Assembly: GCA_029216955.1 (NCBI GenBank)
Contig: JANAVB010015600.1
Location: 25,878,510-25,942,509, forward strand
Reading direction: 5' to 3'
Length of the DNA: 64,000 nucleotides
DNA from: Iris pallida
Taxonomy: Eukaryota > Streptophyta > Magnoliopsida > Asparagales > Iridaceae
Under the pieces are notes generated by a model. That model saw nothing but the letters and a program-made list of their open reading frames with translations, was not told the DNA's origin and ran no database searches. Shown one piece after another: positions 45,582-58,526 of the stretch; position 1 is the first letter of the stretch, and each line of letters opens with the position of its first letter. A program made the translations under genes and the position numbers.

Positions 45582-48496
45582 TGTCACTCCCCGTTCCCGG
45601 AATACGTATTTTCATACATGTACAACTCATGTATATTTATTTAGTATTTATCATGTATTATTCTGTATTTAAATTCCTATAATTTCATGTTAATTAATTA
45701 TCTGCTCTTTAAATTTCATGTTAATTAATTTTCTGCAATTTTATATCTGCATTTTATTTTTCTGTATTTTATTTGCTGCTTTAGTCTTATTGGGTTTCGG
45801 TTTGGATGGATCCTTGCAACCCGGCCCAACTCCCACCTACCACCACCCCTTCCTATTTAAAGCTCTCATCTCTTTCTCTCTCCTCATAACTTCATTCTCA
45901 CCATTACTTCTTCTTCTTCCTCTCATTACTTCTCTACCTAACTAGCAGCAGCAGCGGGAGAAGGCAAGTGCAAACTTGCTTCTCCATCCATTTTTATGGT
46001 TCATTTGTCTTCCTCTCATGATTCTGAGAGAGTTTAGTTCTTAGCATTTTTGATTTCTACGGCTGGTTTTCTCTAGATCTAAGTTATAGTATTTCGGTTG
46101 TTCATGGGTTCTTGGTCCACCAACTTAGCGTGTATTCCTGGCACTGGAACGGAGGCTCCATAAGAACTTGGAGTTCGGGAGATGTTGTACGCACACGTTC
46201 TTACGTGCTCGCGTAAAACATCAGCCTAGTCACGCACACGTCTTTACGTGTTTGCGTGTATTTTCAGTCACGCTCGCATTTGCGTGCGTGTATTTTCAGT
46301 CACGCTCGCATTTGCGTGCGTGTATTTTTAGTCACGCACACATTTGCGTGCGTGTATTTTCAGTCACGCTCGCGTCTGCGTGCGTGTATCCTTTGTCACG
46401 CTCGTGTTTGTCTGCGTGAATTTTGAGTCACGCTCATGTCTTATACTGAGTGCGTGACTTTTCACACTCATGTCTCTGTGCTTGCGTGCGTGACTTTCAC
46501 GCTCACATTATGCGTGACTTTTGCGTGCGTGACTTTTCTACCCTCACGATGTGCGTGCGTGCGTGCGTGAATTTCTTGTCACGCTCATACGCTCATAGTG
46601 CCAGCGTGCATCACTTGTCACGCATCACTTGTCACGTCTCACTTTTCACGCTCACGCTTACTTGAGTGTACTACTTTTTACGCTCACTCCTTCATGCTAG
46701 ACTTGTTGGCGTGACTTGTTGGTCTTAGCCTAGACTTGTCAGCGTGACTTCCTGACCTTGGTGTTTTCCATTGCTTTATAATTTATTCATCTAATAGTAG
46801 CCTGATAATTCTCCTATTATATTCTTACGCCTTTTTGCATGAATTTGATAATCTCAGCATGTTAATGATAGTGTATGAGTGCCCTGTGTCTTGATTGATT
46901 AATGGATATCCAGTAAGATTGGAACTTGACCTTGAGAGTTATAGACTCGACCCTAACTAATGCTAAATGACTTTCATGCCTTGATACCATTAATGATAAT
47001 GGTTATCTTGACTAAATTGATCATGCGTTCCTAGTTGGAACTAAGAGACTGGCTAGTCGTCTTATTGAAATGAATGAATGAGACACGTTCATGTTATGAA
47101 CTATTACAATCGACTGGCTGATCCCGAATATTGACATACATGCACATGCAGGCTTCAATCTACTTATTTATTTATTCAATTATTTATTTATTTCCTACAA
47201 ACGAAGCATGTGTACTTATAGTCAAGGCATGATTACCGTGGTTAGATTTGATTGATTGCATTACGCTATGTAAAACCTACAACCTAGTCGTACGGGTATC
47301 GTTGTAGGAATGTGCATACCGTATCTCGTACGAAAGTACTCATTTGAATGACCATGATCCACGGCATGGGATTTCACTTAACGTAGGGACTATTAAGTTA
47401 AATAAAATAATGATGGCATGGAGAGAATGGATTCCCGAGTTCTTACATGGCAGCCCCCTTGGGATGAGTAGCACCCGACGGGCCGGCTGGTTCCCACAGA
47501 TACTGTAAATCTGCCACACGGGCAGGGAACGGTATCTGCTTTTATTATTATTGTATATTGTATATTGGCGGGCGTCCTGCTGGGACTCGTCTAATTCATG
47601 CATGGCGCACATGATTGACTAGATAGACTAGCCTTGCTCGCACATAGTAAGAACTGAGGAATCCCTAATTGCATAATTCCAGGATAACTTGGGACTCACA
47701 ATAGCAAGTCGTAGGATTTTCTTGGCCGTTCAAGATGATTTGTTTGTGTACTGTACTACTCTATTACCTAACTGGGATGATCAGAATGTCAGGACATGAC
47801 GGGTCAACTTCTGTCCTTGTTTGGTTGGGAGGTTGGTTCGAAGTGTCGTGATGTGATGTGAATCCTAGTAGCAAGCAGAGGTCTATTATTATATTCTTTT
47901 ACTTACTGGTTTAGTCCTTCATATCGTCCTTCCTTGTGGTACTTGCTGTTAGAGGTCTAACCTCTCTGGTTTTACATGGCCAGATTTAGAGCCGGTTCCC
48001 GAGGATCCAACGTACTTCTACCTCCAAGATGGTCAATACTAGGGGAATGATCGCAGGAGGACTCGAGTGGGTTCCTTACTTCACCGCTCGTTTTGTCATT
48101 TACTTCATACTTAGCCGTTTGGCACCGACATGTTAGTCGGATAGTCTTGTACTTACTTTTTGCATAATTGTAATTAAGTCAGACTGCAGCTGATAACAAT
48201 TGTGTATACTTGTTATATCATCTGGCTATGTTTTGTAAAGCCAGATCTCAAGAATATTTTGACTGAGCGTTTGGGACGCCTTACTGCTTCATCTTACATG
48301 TTCTATATTTCTGTTTCTTGTTTTGAATGATTGAGACAATAGATGTGAAGTAACCATAGAAAGACTTTTATGTAGTATGCACCCCCTCGTCTGGTTAGAC
48401 AGCATTGATCGTATTATACGGTATTCATCTACCCGTAATACGTAGCTGGCTGAGTCATTCCCCCGCTCTCCAGTATTCTGGTTCTGGGGCGTGACA
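45582..48496 (+). repeat. 5' LTR of element A
   Basis: TGTCACTCCCC...GGGGCGTGACA. A TATA-like TATTTAAA lies at 45854-45861, about 270 bp into the LTR, so most of the 2.9 kb is transcribed R-U5/leader. It contains the CACGC/GCGTG minisatellite (46190-46650) and a TGTCCTTGTTTGGTTG block (47812). Confidence 0.95.
46190..46650 (+). repeat. CACGCTCGC...GCGTGCGTG minisatellite in the 5' LTR
   Basis: Imperfect ~35-bp units such as AGTCACGCTCGCATTTGCG followed by TGCGTGTATTTTC, about 10-12 copies, degenerating to the right. The same array is in the 3' LTR at about 54294-54754. Units contain CACGC / GCGTG inverted halves. Confidence 0.85.
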
Positions 48497-48505
48497 AGGT
48501 TTTAG

Positions 48506-48521
48506 TGGTGGCCCATGCAGG
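48506..48521 (+). promoter_or_regulatory. Putative primer-binding site of element A
   Basis: TGGTGGCCCATGCAGG, ten bases after the LTR end. It starts TGG as a PBS should (pairing with tRNA CCA) but is not the TGGTATCAGAGC of initiator tRNA-Met. The same 16 bases follow the LTRs at 57539 and 26094. The primer tRNA is unknown. Confidence 0.6.
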
Positions 48522-48616
48522 TCTAATTTTAGACTTGTGGGGTGTTTTGATTTATAGGATGTCTCAATCACACATGTTCCCCCTTGATCTCATGATTCAT
48601 CGTTCTCAGCCCTTGC

Positions 48617-51600
48617 TTGAAATTCTGGTATCCTTTGACTTCATTGATCCTTCATGTCCGGTCGTTTGATTGTTCTCTTGTCCCTTTTCTTAGGGGCACT
48701 ACGTCCGCTTCAGTTAGAGCTGGACAGCAACAACAAGGGCAGCATGGGCAACCTGACCAGGTTGGTCAGCAACAAGGGCCAGTCTCACCTCAGGAGGCTA
48801 TCCAGGAAGAAGTGACAGTAGAACCGCAGTATCCAGATATTCCACCACCACCAACAGTTCCACCTACCTTGGGAGTGGATACACCAGCCCTTCTGGAGAT
48901 CATGAGAGGAATGATGGCTACTCAACAACATCAGATGTTGGCCCAGCAGCGCATGCACACTCAGCTACAAGAGCAGAATGTGTTGCTCAACCAAGGATTG
49001 CAGACGGCTTTGGAAAGAGGAGTGAGGGCTGATTCAGGAGCATCAGCCAGGTTTTGCAAGTACAACCCCCGCCGTTTCGAGGGCACGGAGGATGCCATCT
49101 CAGCAGACGCATGGCTTAAGGATATAGAGGCTATCCTGACAGCAGCTAAGGTACCGGCAGAAGAACGTGTGGATCTAGTGAAGTTGTTACTTCAGGATCT
49201 CGCACGTGATTGGTGGGAATCAGAGGAAGTAGGCATCAGACGTCCTGTGGCCTGGGACGATTTCACAGCAAGATTCAAGACCAAGTACTATAGAGTTGTG
49301 GCGCAGTTTGAGCTACAACAGAAGTTTATCAACCTCAGGCAGGCCGGCAAGACTGTAGATGCTTATGCAGCGGAGTTCTGCAGATTGAGTAGATTCGCCC
49401 CAGAGATGGTGGCAACAGAGCGCCATAGGGCTATGAGGTTTCAGCAAGGGTTTCATCTTAAACTCTTGCAATTGATAGAGGGGCACAATTACCAGACTTT
49501 TGACGAAGTATTGACGGCAACTCGCATGCATGAGATCACCATTCAGAGGCTTACGACTAGGACTGGGGGTCAGAAGAGATCCCACAGTCAGATTGAAGGA
49601 GGAGGGGGAGCAGCGCCCCGAACAACAGCACCATCCCCTGGCATTCGTATCCACGATGTGGCGATACGAGGGCCAGCACCGCCCAGGCAGCAGCAGCAAC
49701 AGCAACAGAGGAAGAACCAGCAACCCCCGGCGGGCTGCACTTATTGTGGGAAGATGGGACACACTAGAGATGTGTGTCGGACATTGAATGGACTGTGTCT
49801 GATATGTGGAAATCCAGATCATCAGGTTACCACATGTCCCATGAATTCGAGGTCAGGAGGACCAGGGCAGCAGTTTCCTGCTCTGCCAGCACCAGGGGCA
49901 GGCCAGTATCGAGGGCCAGCGGTGGCAGTTAGGCCATTGGCGCAGCGTCCGTTAGTACCGCAGGCTCAGATGTTTCGGCAGCAGGGACCGCCGATGCAGC
50001 AACACCAGCATAGACCACCCCAGCATCATCAAGGCAGGGGCCAGCAGCAACACCAGGCTAGGCCGCAGCATGGAAATCAGCAAGGAGGTCGAGGGCAAGC
50101 ATTTACTCTGTCCTTGGAAGAGGCATTGGCATCGGGAGATGTTGTGGCAGGTAACATTCTCATCGCCTCATATCCCGCAGTAGCATTGTTTGATTCGGGA
50201 GCATCCCATTCATTTATATCTGCACGATTTGCGACACGACTAGGGATGGAGTTCGAGGCATTGCCAGGGAGGTTGAATATACTCGCTGGTAATGGGCTCG
50301 TAGGAGTCAGTAAGGTTATTTTAGCATGCAGCGTTGTAGTTTGCGGGCATTCTTTACCCGCCCGGTTGATAGAATTTCCTGTTGGAAATTTTGATGTCAT
50401 CTTAGGCATGGACTGGCTGAAAGACAGTCATGCGACAATAGATTGTCATAGAGGGAGTGTATCTTTTGATATTCCAGGCATGAAGAGATTCACCTTAGTC
50501 AGATCAGAGGCAACTCAGCAAGAGCAGGGAGTAGTAACGGCCATGGAGGAAGTTCAGATTCCGAAGGTAGTTGAAGAATTTCTAGACGTATTTCCTGAAG
50601 AACTTCCAGGTCTACCACCAGTTAGAGATATTGAGTTCAGTATAGAATTGGCACCAGGGACTAAACCGATATCAGATCGGGTTTACAGAATGGCGGATTC
50701 GGAGCAGGCCAAGGTATGTAAGCACATAGAGGAATTAAAGGAGAAGAAGTTCATCCAAGCTAGCGTATCACCGTGGGCAGCACCAGTGGTACTTGTGGGG
50801 AAGAAGGATGGGTCATCCAGATTGTGCATTGACTACAGGAAGCTTAACGCGGCAACAGTGAAGAACAAGTACCCATTACCCAGGATCGACGACTTATTTG
50901 ATCAGTTGAGCAGAGCTAGGGTTTTCTCTAAGATAGATCTTCGATCAGGGTATCATCAGGTGAGGGTTCGGAAGGAAGACATTCCCAAGACAGCGTTCAG
51001 GTCGAAGTATGGGCATTACGAATTCTTAGTGATGCCGTTTGGTTTGACCAATGCTCCAGCAATATTCATGGATTTGATGAACCGCATCTTTATGCCATAT
51101 TTAGACCAGTTTGTCGTTGTGTTTCTTGACGACATTCTTGTATACTCTGCTAGTGAAGAGGAGCATGAAGACCACCTCAGGAAAGTGTTGCAGGTTCTGA
51201 GAAAGAACCAGTTGTATGCCAAGCTCAGCAAGTGTGAGTTTTGGTCGGATCACATTTCATTTTTGGGTCATATCATATCAGGAGCTGGAGTAGCAGTAGA
51301 TCCCAAGAAGGTAGAAGCAGTAGAGAGTTGGCCAGTACCCAAGACCGTAGCAGATGTGCGGAGTTTCTTGGGATTTGCAGGATATTACAGAAGGTTTGTG
51401 TCAGACTTTGCAAGGCTTTCAGCGCCCATGACCCGCTTGACCCGGAAGGATGTGCCATTTGTTTGGTCGGCAGAATGTCAGACATCATTCGAGACTTTGA
51501 AGCAGAAGTTGATATCAGCACCAATTCTTACATTGTCGGTTCGACCCGGAGGTTTTACAGTATATTGTGATGCGTCAGGTAAAAGACTTGGATGTGTCCT

Positions 51601-53516
51601 TATGCAACATGGGAAAGTGATAGCATATGCGTCTAGGCAGCTTCGGGACCACGAGAAGAATTATCCAACTCATGATTTGGAATTAGCGGCAGTAGTGTTT
51701 GCTCTGAAGCTTTGGAGACATTACTTATATGGTGATCGAGTGGAGATGTACACAGATCATAAAAGTCTGAAGTACATCTTTACTCAGAAGGAACTGAACA
51801 TGAGACAGAGAAGATGGCTGGAGTTGATTAAGGATTATGACGTAGAGCTTCAGTATCATCCAGGCAAGGCTAATGTGGTAGCAGACGCTCTCAGCAGGAG
51901 AGGCGGGGCATTTATGTTGACAACACAGAAGCATATCTTAGAAGACCTTCAGGAGATGGGCATCGAAGTTATACTTCCTAGTGATGTAGGAGTTCTAACT
52001 AGTCTACAAGTTCAATCCGACTTGGTAGACAGGATCAAGGTAGCTCAGGCACAGGACCCGAGAATTCAGAAGCTTAGGGCAGAATGTGAGTCAGGACTCA
52101 GGAAGGAGATGAGGATTCATGAAGATGGTACACTTAGGTTTGGATCACGTCTATGTGTGCCTAGTGGAGATATCAGACAGGAGATTATGGCAGAAGCTCA
52201 CAGTTCTCAATATTCTGTTCACCCTGGTGGGACCAAGATGTACCAAGATATCAAGCAGCATTTCTGGTGGAACGGAATGAAGAGAGAGATAGCTAGATTT
52301 GTTTCCCGTTGCTTGGTATGTCAGCAGGTAAAGGCAGAACAGCAGAGGCCAGCTGGGTTATTGCAACTGCTTCCTATTCCGGAATGGAAATGGGAGCATA
52401 TCACAATGGACTTTGTAACCGGTTTACCAAGATCACCAAGTGGTAAAGATGCTATTTGGGTGATAGTGGACCGACTTACGAAGGTAGCACACTTTCTTTC
52501 TTTCTTTCAGAGTAGGGCAATCTACAGAAAAGTTGGCAGAATTGTATATGCAACAGATAGTCAGGCAGCATGGAGTCCCTGTCAATATTGTGTCGGATCG
52601 AGATACCCGCTTCACATCACACTTTTGGAAGAGCTTACATCATAGTCTGGGTACCAAGTTAAGATTTAGCACGGCTTACCATCCGCAGACGGATGGGCAA
52701 TCAGAAAGAACGATTCAGACTTTAGAAGATATGTTGCGAGCTTGCACTCTAGATTTTGGAGGGTCTTGGGAGAGTCACCTGCATTTGGTCGAGTTCTCAT
52801 ACAACAATAGTTATCAAGCCAGTATTCAGATGGCGCCATTCGAAGCATTATATGGTAAGAAGTGCAGGTCACCGCTTGCATGGGATGATATCGGGGAGAG
52901 GAAGATGCTAGGCCCGGAAATGATTGTTCAGACGGTTGAAGTGGTTAAGGGAATTAGAGAGCGACTTCGAGTTGCGCAGGATCGACATCGTCATTGGGCG
53001 GACCAGCATCGTAGGCCGCTAGAATTCTCTGTTGGGGACCACGTATTCTTGCGGATCTCACCTACTCGTAGGGTCATTAGATTTGGCGTTCGCGGGAAGT
53101 TGAGTCCACGATACGTAGGCCCATTTGTTATCCTTGACAGGATAGGCGATGTTGCTTATCGTTTGTCCCTCCCACCTTCGTTACGAGAGGTGTATGACGT
53201 GTTTCATGTATCTCAATTACGTAGGTATGTATCGGACCCAAGTCATGTCCTCGATCATTCTGAGCTGGTTGTTGGTACCAACCTGTCTTACGAGGAACAG
53301 CCTGTGTCCATTTTGGACCGAAGAGAGAAGATACTCAAGAACCGAACAATTAGTCTTGTCCGTGTTGCTTGGGGTCATCACTCCTTGGGAGAGTCAACGT
53401 GGGAACGTGAGGATGATATCCGATCACGGTATCCACACCTGTTTGACTCACAAGGTATATCTTTTTCTGTGTACCTTGATTGTCTTGATTCCTCATGCTT
53501 ATCGTTTTATGGGTAG
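48617..53516 (+). CDS. Gypsy (Tekay/Del-like) Gag-Pol polyprotein with chromodomain, one frameshift
   Basis: Frame 1 (48617-52645) and frame 2 (52533-53516) together give a full polyprotein. Retrotrans_gag spans ~145-320. Zinc knuckles [14 protein letters not shown] (374) and [14 protein letters not shown] (394) follow; protease DSGAS is at 526. RT ([22 protein letters not shown]) has active site FLDD at 836-839. RNase H starts YCDASG (Asp 985) and ends VVADALSRR. Integrase has an HHCC finger (~1195-1235) and core D ([11 protein letters not shown]). In frame 2 come [21 protein letters not shown] and a chromodomain ([20 protein letters not shown]...STWEREDD). The shift lies near 52495-52525, beside a CTTT repeat. 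No ATG opens the gag; the true start may be lost or lie upstream of a splice. Confidence 0.95.
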
Positions 53517-53670
53517 AACTACTTGATATCGTAGATTGATGGATTTCCACATATAGTACTTGCTTTTGATATGGTAACAATGATTGCTTGCTCACTAGAA
53601 TTGCTTGTATTAGTTTAGCTCTGATATTTCTATCCGGCTTGGATTTGAAATTCCGAGGACGGAATTTTTC

Positions 53671-53685
53671 TAAGGTGGGTAGAGA
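53671..53685 (+). promoter_or_regulatory. Polypurine tract of element A
   Basis: AAGGTGGGTAGAGA directly before the 3' LTR, preceded by TTCCGAGGACGGAATTTTTC, as in many Gypsy elements. Confidence 0.8.
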
Positions 53686-56600
53686 TGTCACTTCCCGTTC
53701 CCGGAATACGTATTTTCATACATGTACAACTCATGTGTATTTATTTAGTATTTATCATGTATTATTCTGTATTTAAATTCCTATAATTTCATGTTAATTA
53801 ATTATCTGCTCTTTAAATTTCATGTTAATTAATTTTCTGCAATTTTATATCTGCATTTTATTTTTCTGCATTTTATTTGCTGCTTTAGTCTTATTGGGTT
53901 TCGGTTTGGATGGATCCTTGCAACCCGGCCCAACTCCCACCTACCACCACCCCTTCCTATTTAAAGCTCTCATCTCTTTCTCTCTCCTCATAACTTCATT
54001 CTCACCATTACTTCTTCTTCTTCCTCTCATTACTTCTCTACCTAACTAGCAGCAGCAGCGGGAGAAGGCAAGTGCAAACTTGCTTCTCCATCCATTTTTA
54101 TGGTTTATTTGTCTTCCTCTCATGATTCTGAGAGAGTTTAGTTCTTAGCATTTTTGATTTCTACGACTGGTTTTCTCTAGATCTAAGTTATAGTATTTCG
54201 GTTGTTCATGGGTTCTTGGTCCACCAACTTAGCGTGTATTCCAAGCACTGGAACGGAGGCTCCATAAGAACTTGGAGTTCGGAAGATGTTGTACGCACAC
54301 GTTCTTACGTGCTCGCGTAAAACATCAGCCCAGTCACGCACACGTCTTTACGTGTTTGCGTGTATTTTCAGTCACGCTCGCATTTGCGTGCGTGTATTTT
54401 CAGTCACGCTCGCATTTGCGTGCGTGTATTTTTAGTCACGCACACATTTACGTGCGTGTATTTTCAGTCACGCTCGCGTCTGCGTGCGTGTATCCTTTGT
54501 CACGCTCGTGTTTGTCTGCGTGAATTTTGAGTCACGCTCATGTCTTATACTGAGTGCGTGACTTTTCACACTCATGTCTCTGTGCTTACGTGCGTGACTT
54601 TCACGCTCACATTATGCGTGACTTTTGCGTGCGTGACTTTTTTACCCTCACGATGTGCGTGCGTGCGTGCGTGAATTTCTTGTCACGCTCATACGCTCAT
54701 AGTGCCAGCGTGCATCACTTGTCACGCATCACTTGTCACGTCTCACTTTTCACGCTCACGCTTACTTGAGTGTACTACTTTTTACGCTCACTCCTTCATG
54801 CTAGACTTGTTGGCGTGACTTGTTGGTCTTAGCCTAGACTTGTCAGCGTGACTTCCTGACCTTGGTGTTTTCTATTGCTTTATAATTTATTCATCTAATA
54901 GTAGCCTGATAATTCTCCTATTATATTCTTACGCCTTTTTGCATGAATTTGATAATCTCAGCATGTTAATGATAGTGTATGAGTGCCCTGTGTCTTGATT
55001 GATTAATGGATATCCAGTAAGACTGGAACTTGACCTTGAGAGTTATAGACTCGACCCTAACTAATGCTAAATGACTTTCATGCCTTGATACCATTAATGA
55101 TAATGGTTATCTTGACTAAATTGATCATGCGTTCCTAGTTGGAACTAAGAGACTGGCTAGTCGTCTTATTGAAATGAATGAATGAGACACGTTCATGTTA
55201 TGAACTATTGCAATCGACTGGCTGATCCCGAATATTGACATACATGCACATGCAGGCTTCAATCTACTTATTTATTTATTCAATTATTTATTTATTTCCT
55301 ACAAACGAAGCATGTGTACTTATAGTCAAGGCATGATTACCGTGGTTAGATTTGATTGATTGCATTACGCTATGTAAAACCTACAACCTAGCCGTATGGG
55401 TATCGTTGTAGGAATGTGCATACCGTATCTCGTACGAAAGTACTCATTTGAATGACCATGATCCACGGCATGGGATTTCACTTAACGTAGGGACTATTAA
55501 GTTAAATAAAATAATGATGGCATGGAGAGAATGGATTCTTGAGTTCTTACATGGCAGCCCCCTTGGGATGAGTAGCACCCGACGGGCCGGCTGGTTCCCA
55601 CAGATACTGTAAATCTGCCACACGGGCAGGGAACGGTATCTGCTTTTATTATTATTGTATATTGTATATTGGCAGGCGTCCTGCTGGGACTCGTCTAATT
55701 CATGCATGGCGCACATGATTGACTGGATAGACTAGCCTTGCTCGCACATAGTAAGAACTGAGGAATCCCTAATTGCATAATTCCAGGATAACTTGGGACT
55801 CACAATAGCAAGCCGTAGGATTTTCTTGGCCGTTCAAGATGATTTGTTTGTGTACTGTACTACTCTGTTACCTAACTGGGATGATCAGGATGTCAGGACA
55901 TGACGGGTCAACTTCTGTCCTTGTTTGGTTGGGAGGTTGGTTCGAAGTGTCGTGATGTGATGTGAATCCTAGTAGCAAGCAGAGGTCTATTATTATATTC
56001 TTTTACTTACTAGTTTAGTCCTTCATATCGTCCTTCCTTGTGGTACTTGCTGTTAGAGGTCTAACCTCTCTGGTTTTGCATGGCCAGATTTAGAGCCGGT
56101 TCCCGAGGATCCAACGTACTTCTACCTCCAAGATGGTCAATACTAGAGGAATGATCGCAGGAGGACTCGAGTGGGTTCCTTACTTCACCGCTCGTTTTGT
56201 CATTTACTTCATACTTAGCCGTTTGGCACCGACATGTTAGTCGGATAGTCTTGTACTTACTTTTTGCATAATTGTAATTAAGTCAGACTGCAGCTGATAA
56301 CAATTGTGTATACTTGTTATATCATCTGGCTATGTTTTGTAAAGCCAGATCTCAAGAACATTTTGACTGAGCGTTTGGGACGCCTTACTGCTTCATCTTA
56401 CATGTTCTATATTTCTGTTTCTTGTTTTGAATGATTGAGACAATAGATGTGAAGTAACCATAGAAAGACTTTTATGTAGTATGCACCCCCTCGTCTGGTT
56501 AGACAGCATTGATCGTATTATACGGTATTCATCTACCCGTAATACGTAGCTGGCTGAGTCATTCCCCCGTTCTCCAGTATTCTGGTTCTGGGGCGTGACA
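53686..56600 (+). repeat. 3' LTR of element A
   Basis: 2915 bp, same length as the 5' LTR; differences seen are scattered substitutions (first one TCACTT instead of TCACTC). TATA-like box at 53958-53965. Right flank CATGT. Confidence 0.95.
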
Positions 56601-57539
56601 CATGTGCATCAGGTACTCCTTGTACTCGTACTAGTTCATGTATTTACATGTTCTTATGTGCTTTCATATGCTTTATCATGTGCCTCATGTACTACTCATT
56701 ACATGAGTTCACGTATCTTAGCTGTATTCATATGCCTATAACGTAACTTGAATGGATCCTTGTGTATTGATTGGGGCGGGGTGAGTAGAATTGGTTATGT
56801 GATCATTATCTCCAGTAGCTGTATTCATGTGCCTCTTAGTTGTATTCATGTGCCCCTAAGCCGTTTACATAACCATATTGTACTCTAAATCACGTAGCCA
56901 CTTACAGTCTCTACTATCATGTATTTACTTTCAGTTACAAAATATCTCCTGTTTACTAGTATTTCCTTTTCAGCACTTCCTGTATTTTACTCTATTGTAT
57001 GCTTTATACTCCTAACCTGCTATGAACTGTTTTGAGAGATATGTGCTCGTTCCCGTCCTGATTGGACCTGTTGACAATTTTACAGAGGACGAGGAGGAGG
57101 CCTGCTTAGACACTTTCTATGGGACAGCCTTAGAGGACACTTGCGACCCGGACTTCCAGTCGGATCCCTTAGCAGTAGAGACTGTTGCTCCATAGATAGT
57201 TTTATCTTATTTTTATAGTATTTGGAGTTGAGTTGTATATATTGGATCTGTATTATGTCTGGATGTTCGTGGAGTTTTTCATAGACACTTAGCTCTCTCT
57301 ATTTGTATTTTCTGTTGATTTGGATCTTGCATATTTTATATCATTCTATCTTATCGTTTTCTACCTTAGCTGTGATTGAGATATATTCTGTTATGTCACC
57401 CCCATTCGGGGAGTATAATTGTTTATTACCTTAAACTGTTAGATGTTGTGACCTATGACAGCGTTCTACCGTCGATACTGCGACGTAGGCTGGACGTACC
57501 CATGTCTCGTGCCCTTACTCTAGGGTGCGGGTCGTGACA
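56601..57539 (+). repeat. Gypsy element C LTR, 3' segment
   Basis: Starts with the CATGT duplication of element A and ends GGGTGCGGGTCGTGACA at 57539. It matches the reverse complement of 26094-26990, including the final CCTTACTCTAGGGTGCGGG. The linker and PBS follow directly. Confidence 0.85.
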
Positions 57540-57548
57540 CGTTTTTAG

Positions 57549-57564
57549 TGGTGGCCCATGCAGG
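57549..57564 (+). promoter_or_regulatory. Putative primer-binding site of element C
   Basis: TGGTGGCCCATGCAGG, identical to the site in element A and at 26069-26084 (minus). It defines 57539 as a 5' LTR end and gives element C plus orientation. Confidence 0.6.
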
Positions 57565-57787
57565 TCTAGGTTGGAAATGTAGTGGTATTCAAACTTGAAT
57601 ATCACTGCAGCCTGCAGTAGGAATTAGTATATTTTTGAAGGTACTCAATCACACTAGGAAAATTTCTTATCAGATTCCGTATATCTACTCTTGCTGCTTA
57701 TTGTCTTCCTTAGAATTTTAAATTGTCCTCCTTTGATATTTCGACTCATTCTCAGTAATTGTTTCTTGTTTGATCTGTGTCTCTAGG

Positions 57788-58526
57788 ATGGTTGAGACGA
57801 GATCGCATCGCCACGGGACGGGAGACACTGGAGAGGGGTCTGCCACCTCTCGTATCCAGCAGCCAGCTTCCAGTACCGCAGGGCCAGTGCAGCCCTCAGG
57901 AGTCGGTGTCTCTGCAGCTTTTGGAGGAGCACCTCCACCAGCCAGGAGGCAGAGCCCTATGATTCTTGAGATCATTCCACTGTAGCAGCCTCCGCCTGCG
58001 GGGATGGTAGATGCTGCACATCTCTTCTCTTTCGTGGAGAGAATTCTGGAGTCCCACCAGCAGCAGCAGACGAAGCAGACTACCGATTTTCGTCAGGGGA
58101 TCGACGAGGCACACCAGCTGGTTCGCACCACAGTCGAGATGATTACTGCTCAGGAAGCCCAGCAGCAGCCCCGTCGGAGGGAGAAGGACATTCAGGACTT
58201 CCAGAAGATGCACCCTCGGGAGTTCTTCGGCACAGAGGGCATCCATATTGCAGATGACTGGATAGAGCATATCGAGGAGATCTTTCGACTGGCAGAGATA
58301 CCAGATCGACTCCAGATCGAGGCGGCGGGCAGCCAGATTCAGGACTTAGCCCGTGCGTGGTATCAGGCAGATCCCAGGGTGGGAGTTGAGGGCCAGACTT
58401 GGGCCCAGTTCAAGGAGCTGTTTAAGGAGCAGTTCTTTCCTGATGTGGCCTTGGGAGGTATCGAGGCACAGTTCGAGGGTCTGGTTCAGGGGAACCAGAC
58501 GGTAGCTGAGTATGCCGGGGAGTTCT
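57788..58526 (+). pseudogene. Element C gag, truncated by element D
   Basis: ATG at 57788 (MVETRSHRHGTGD), one frame with a single TAG at 57983-57985 (CAG to TAG would explain it), then open to 58526. Residues ~135-246 form the retrotrans_gag domain: FFGTEGIHIADDWIEHIEEIF, then QDLARAWYQ, then TWAQFKELFKEQFFP and NQTVAEYAGEF. At 58527 the LTR of element D begins, so the zinc knuckle and pol are displaced beyond the window. The distal Gypsy gag is related to that of element A but clearly diverged. Confidence 0.87.

Larger units (their letters stand above)
45582..56600 (+). mobile_element. Complete Gypsy retrotransposon, Tekay/Del-like (element A)
   Basis: 11.0 kb. Two LTRs of 2915 bp each (45582-48496, 53686-56600) and a perfect 5-bp target duplication CATGT (45577-45581, 56601-56605). 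Internal: PBS-like site, gag with two zinc knuckles, protease, RT, RNase H, integrase, C-terminal chromodomain, PPT. By eye the LTRs differ at roughly 1% of positions, so insertion was fairly recent. It is inserted in the LTR of element C. One frameshift interrupts integrase. Confidence 0.96.

Noticed and set aside
49313..49822. Minus-strand open frame of 169 codons
   Set aside because: Antisense shadow of the element A gag.
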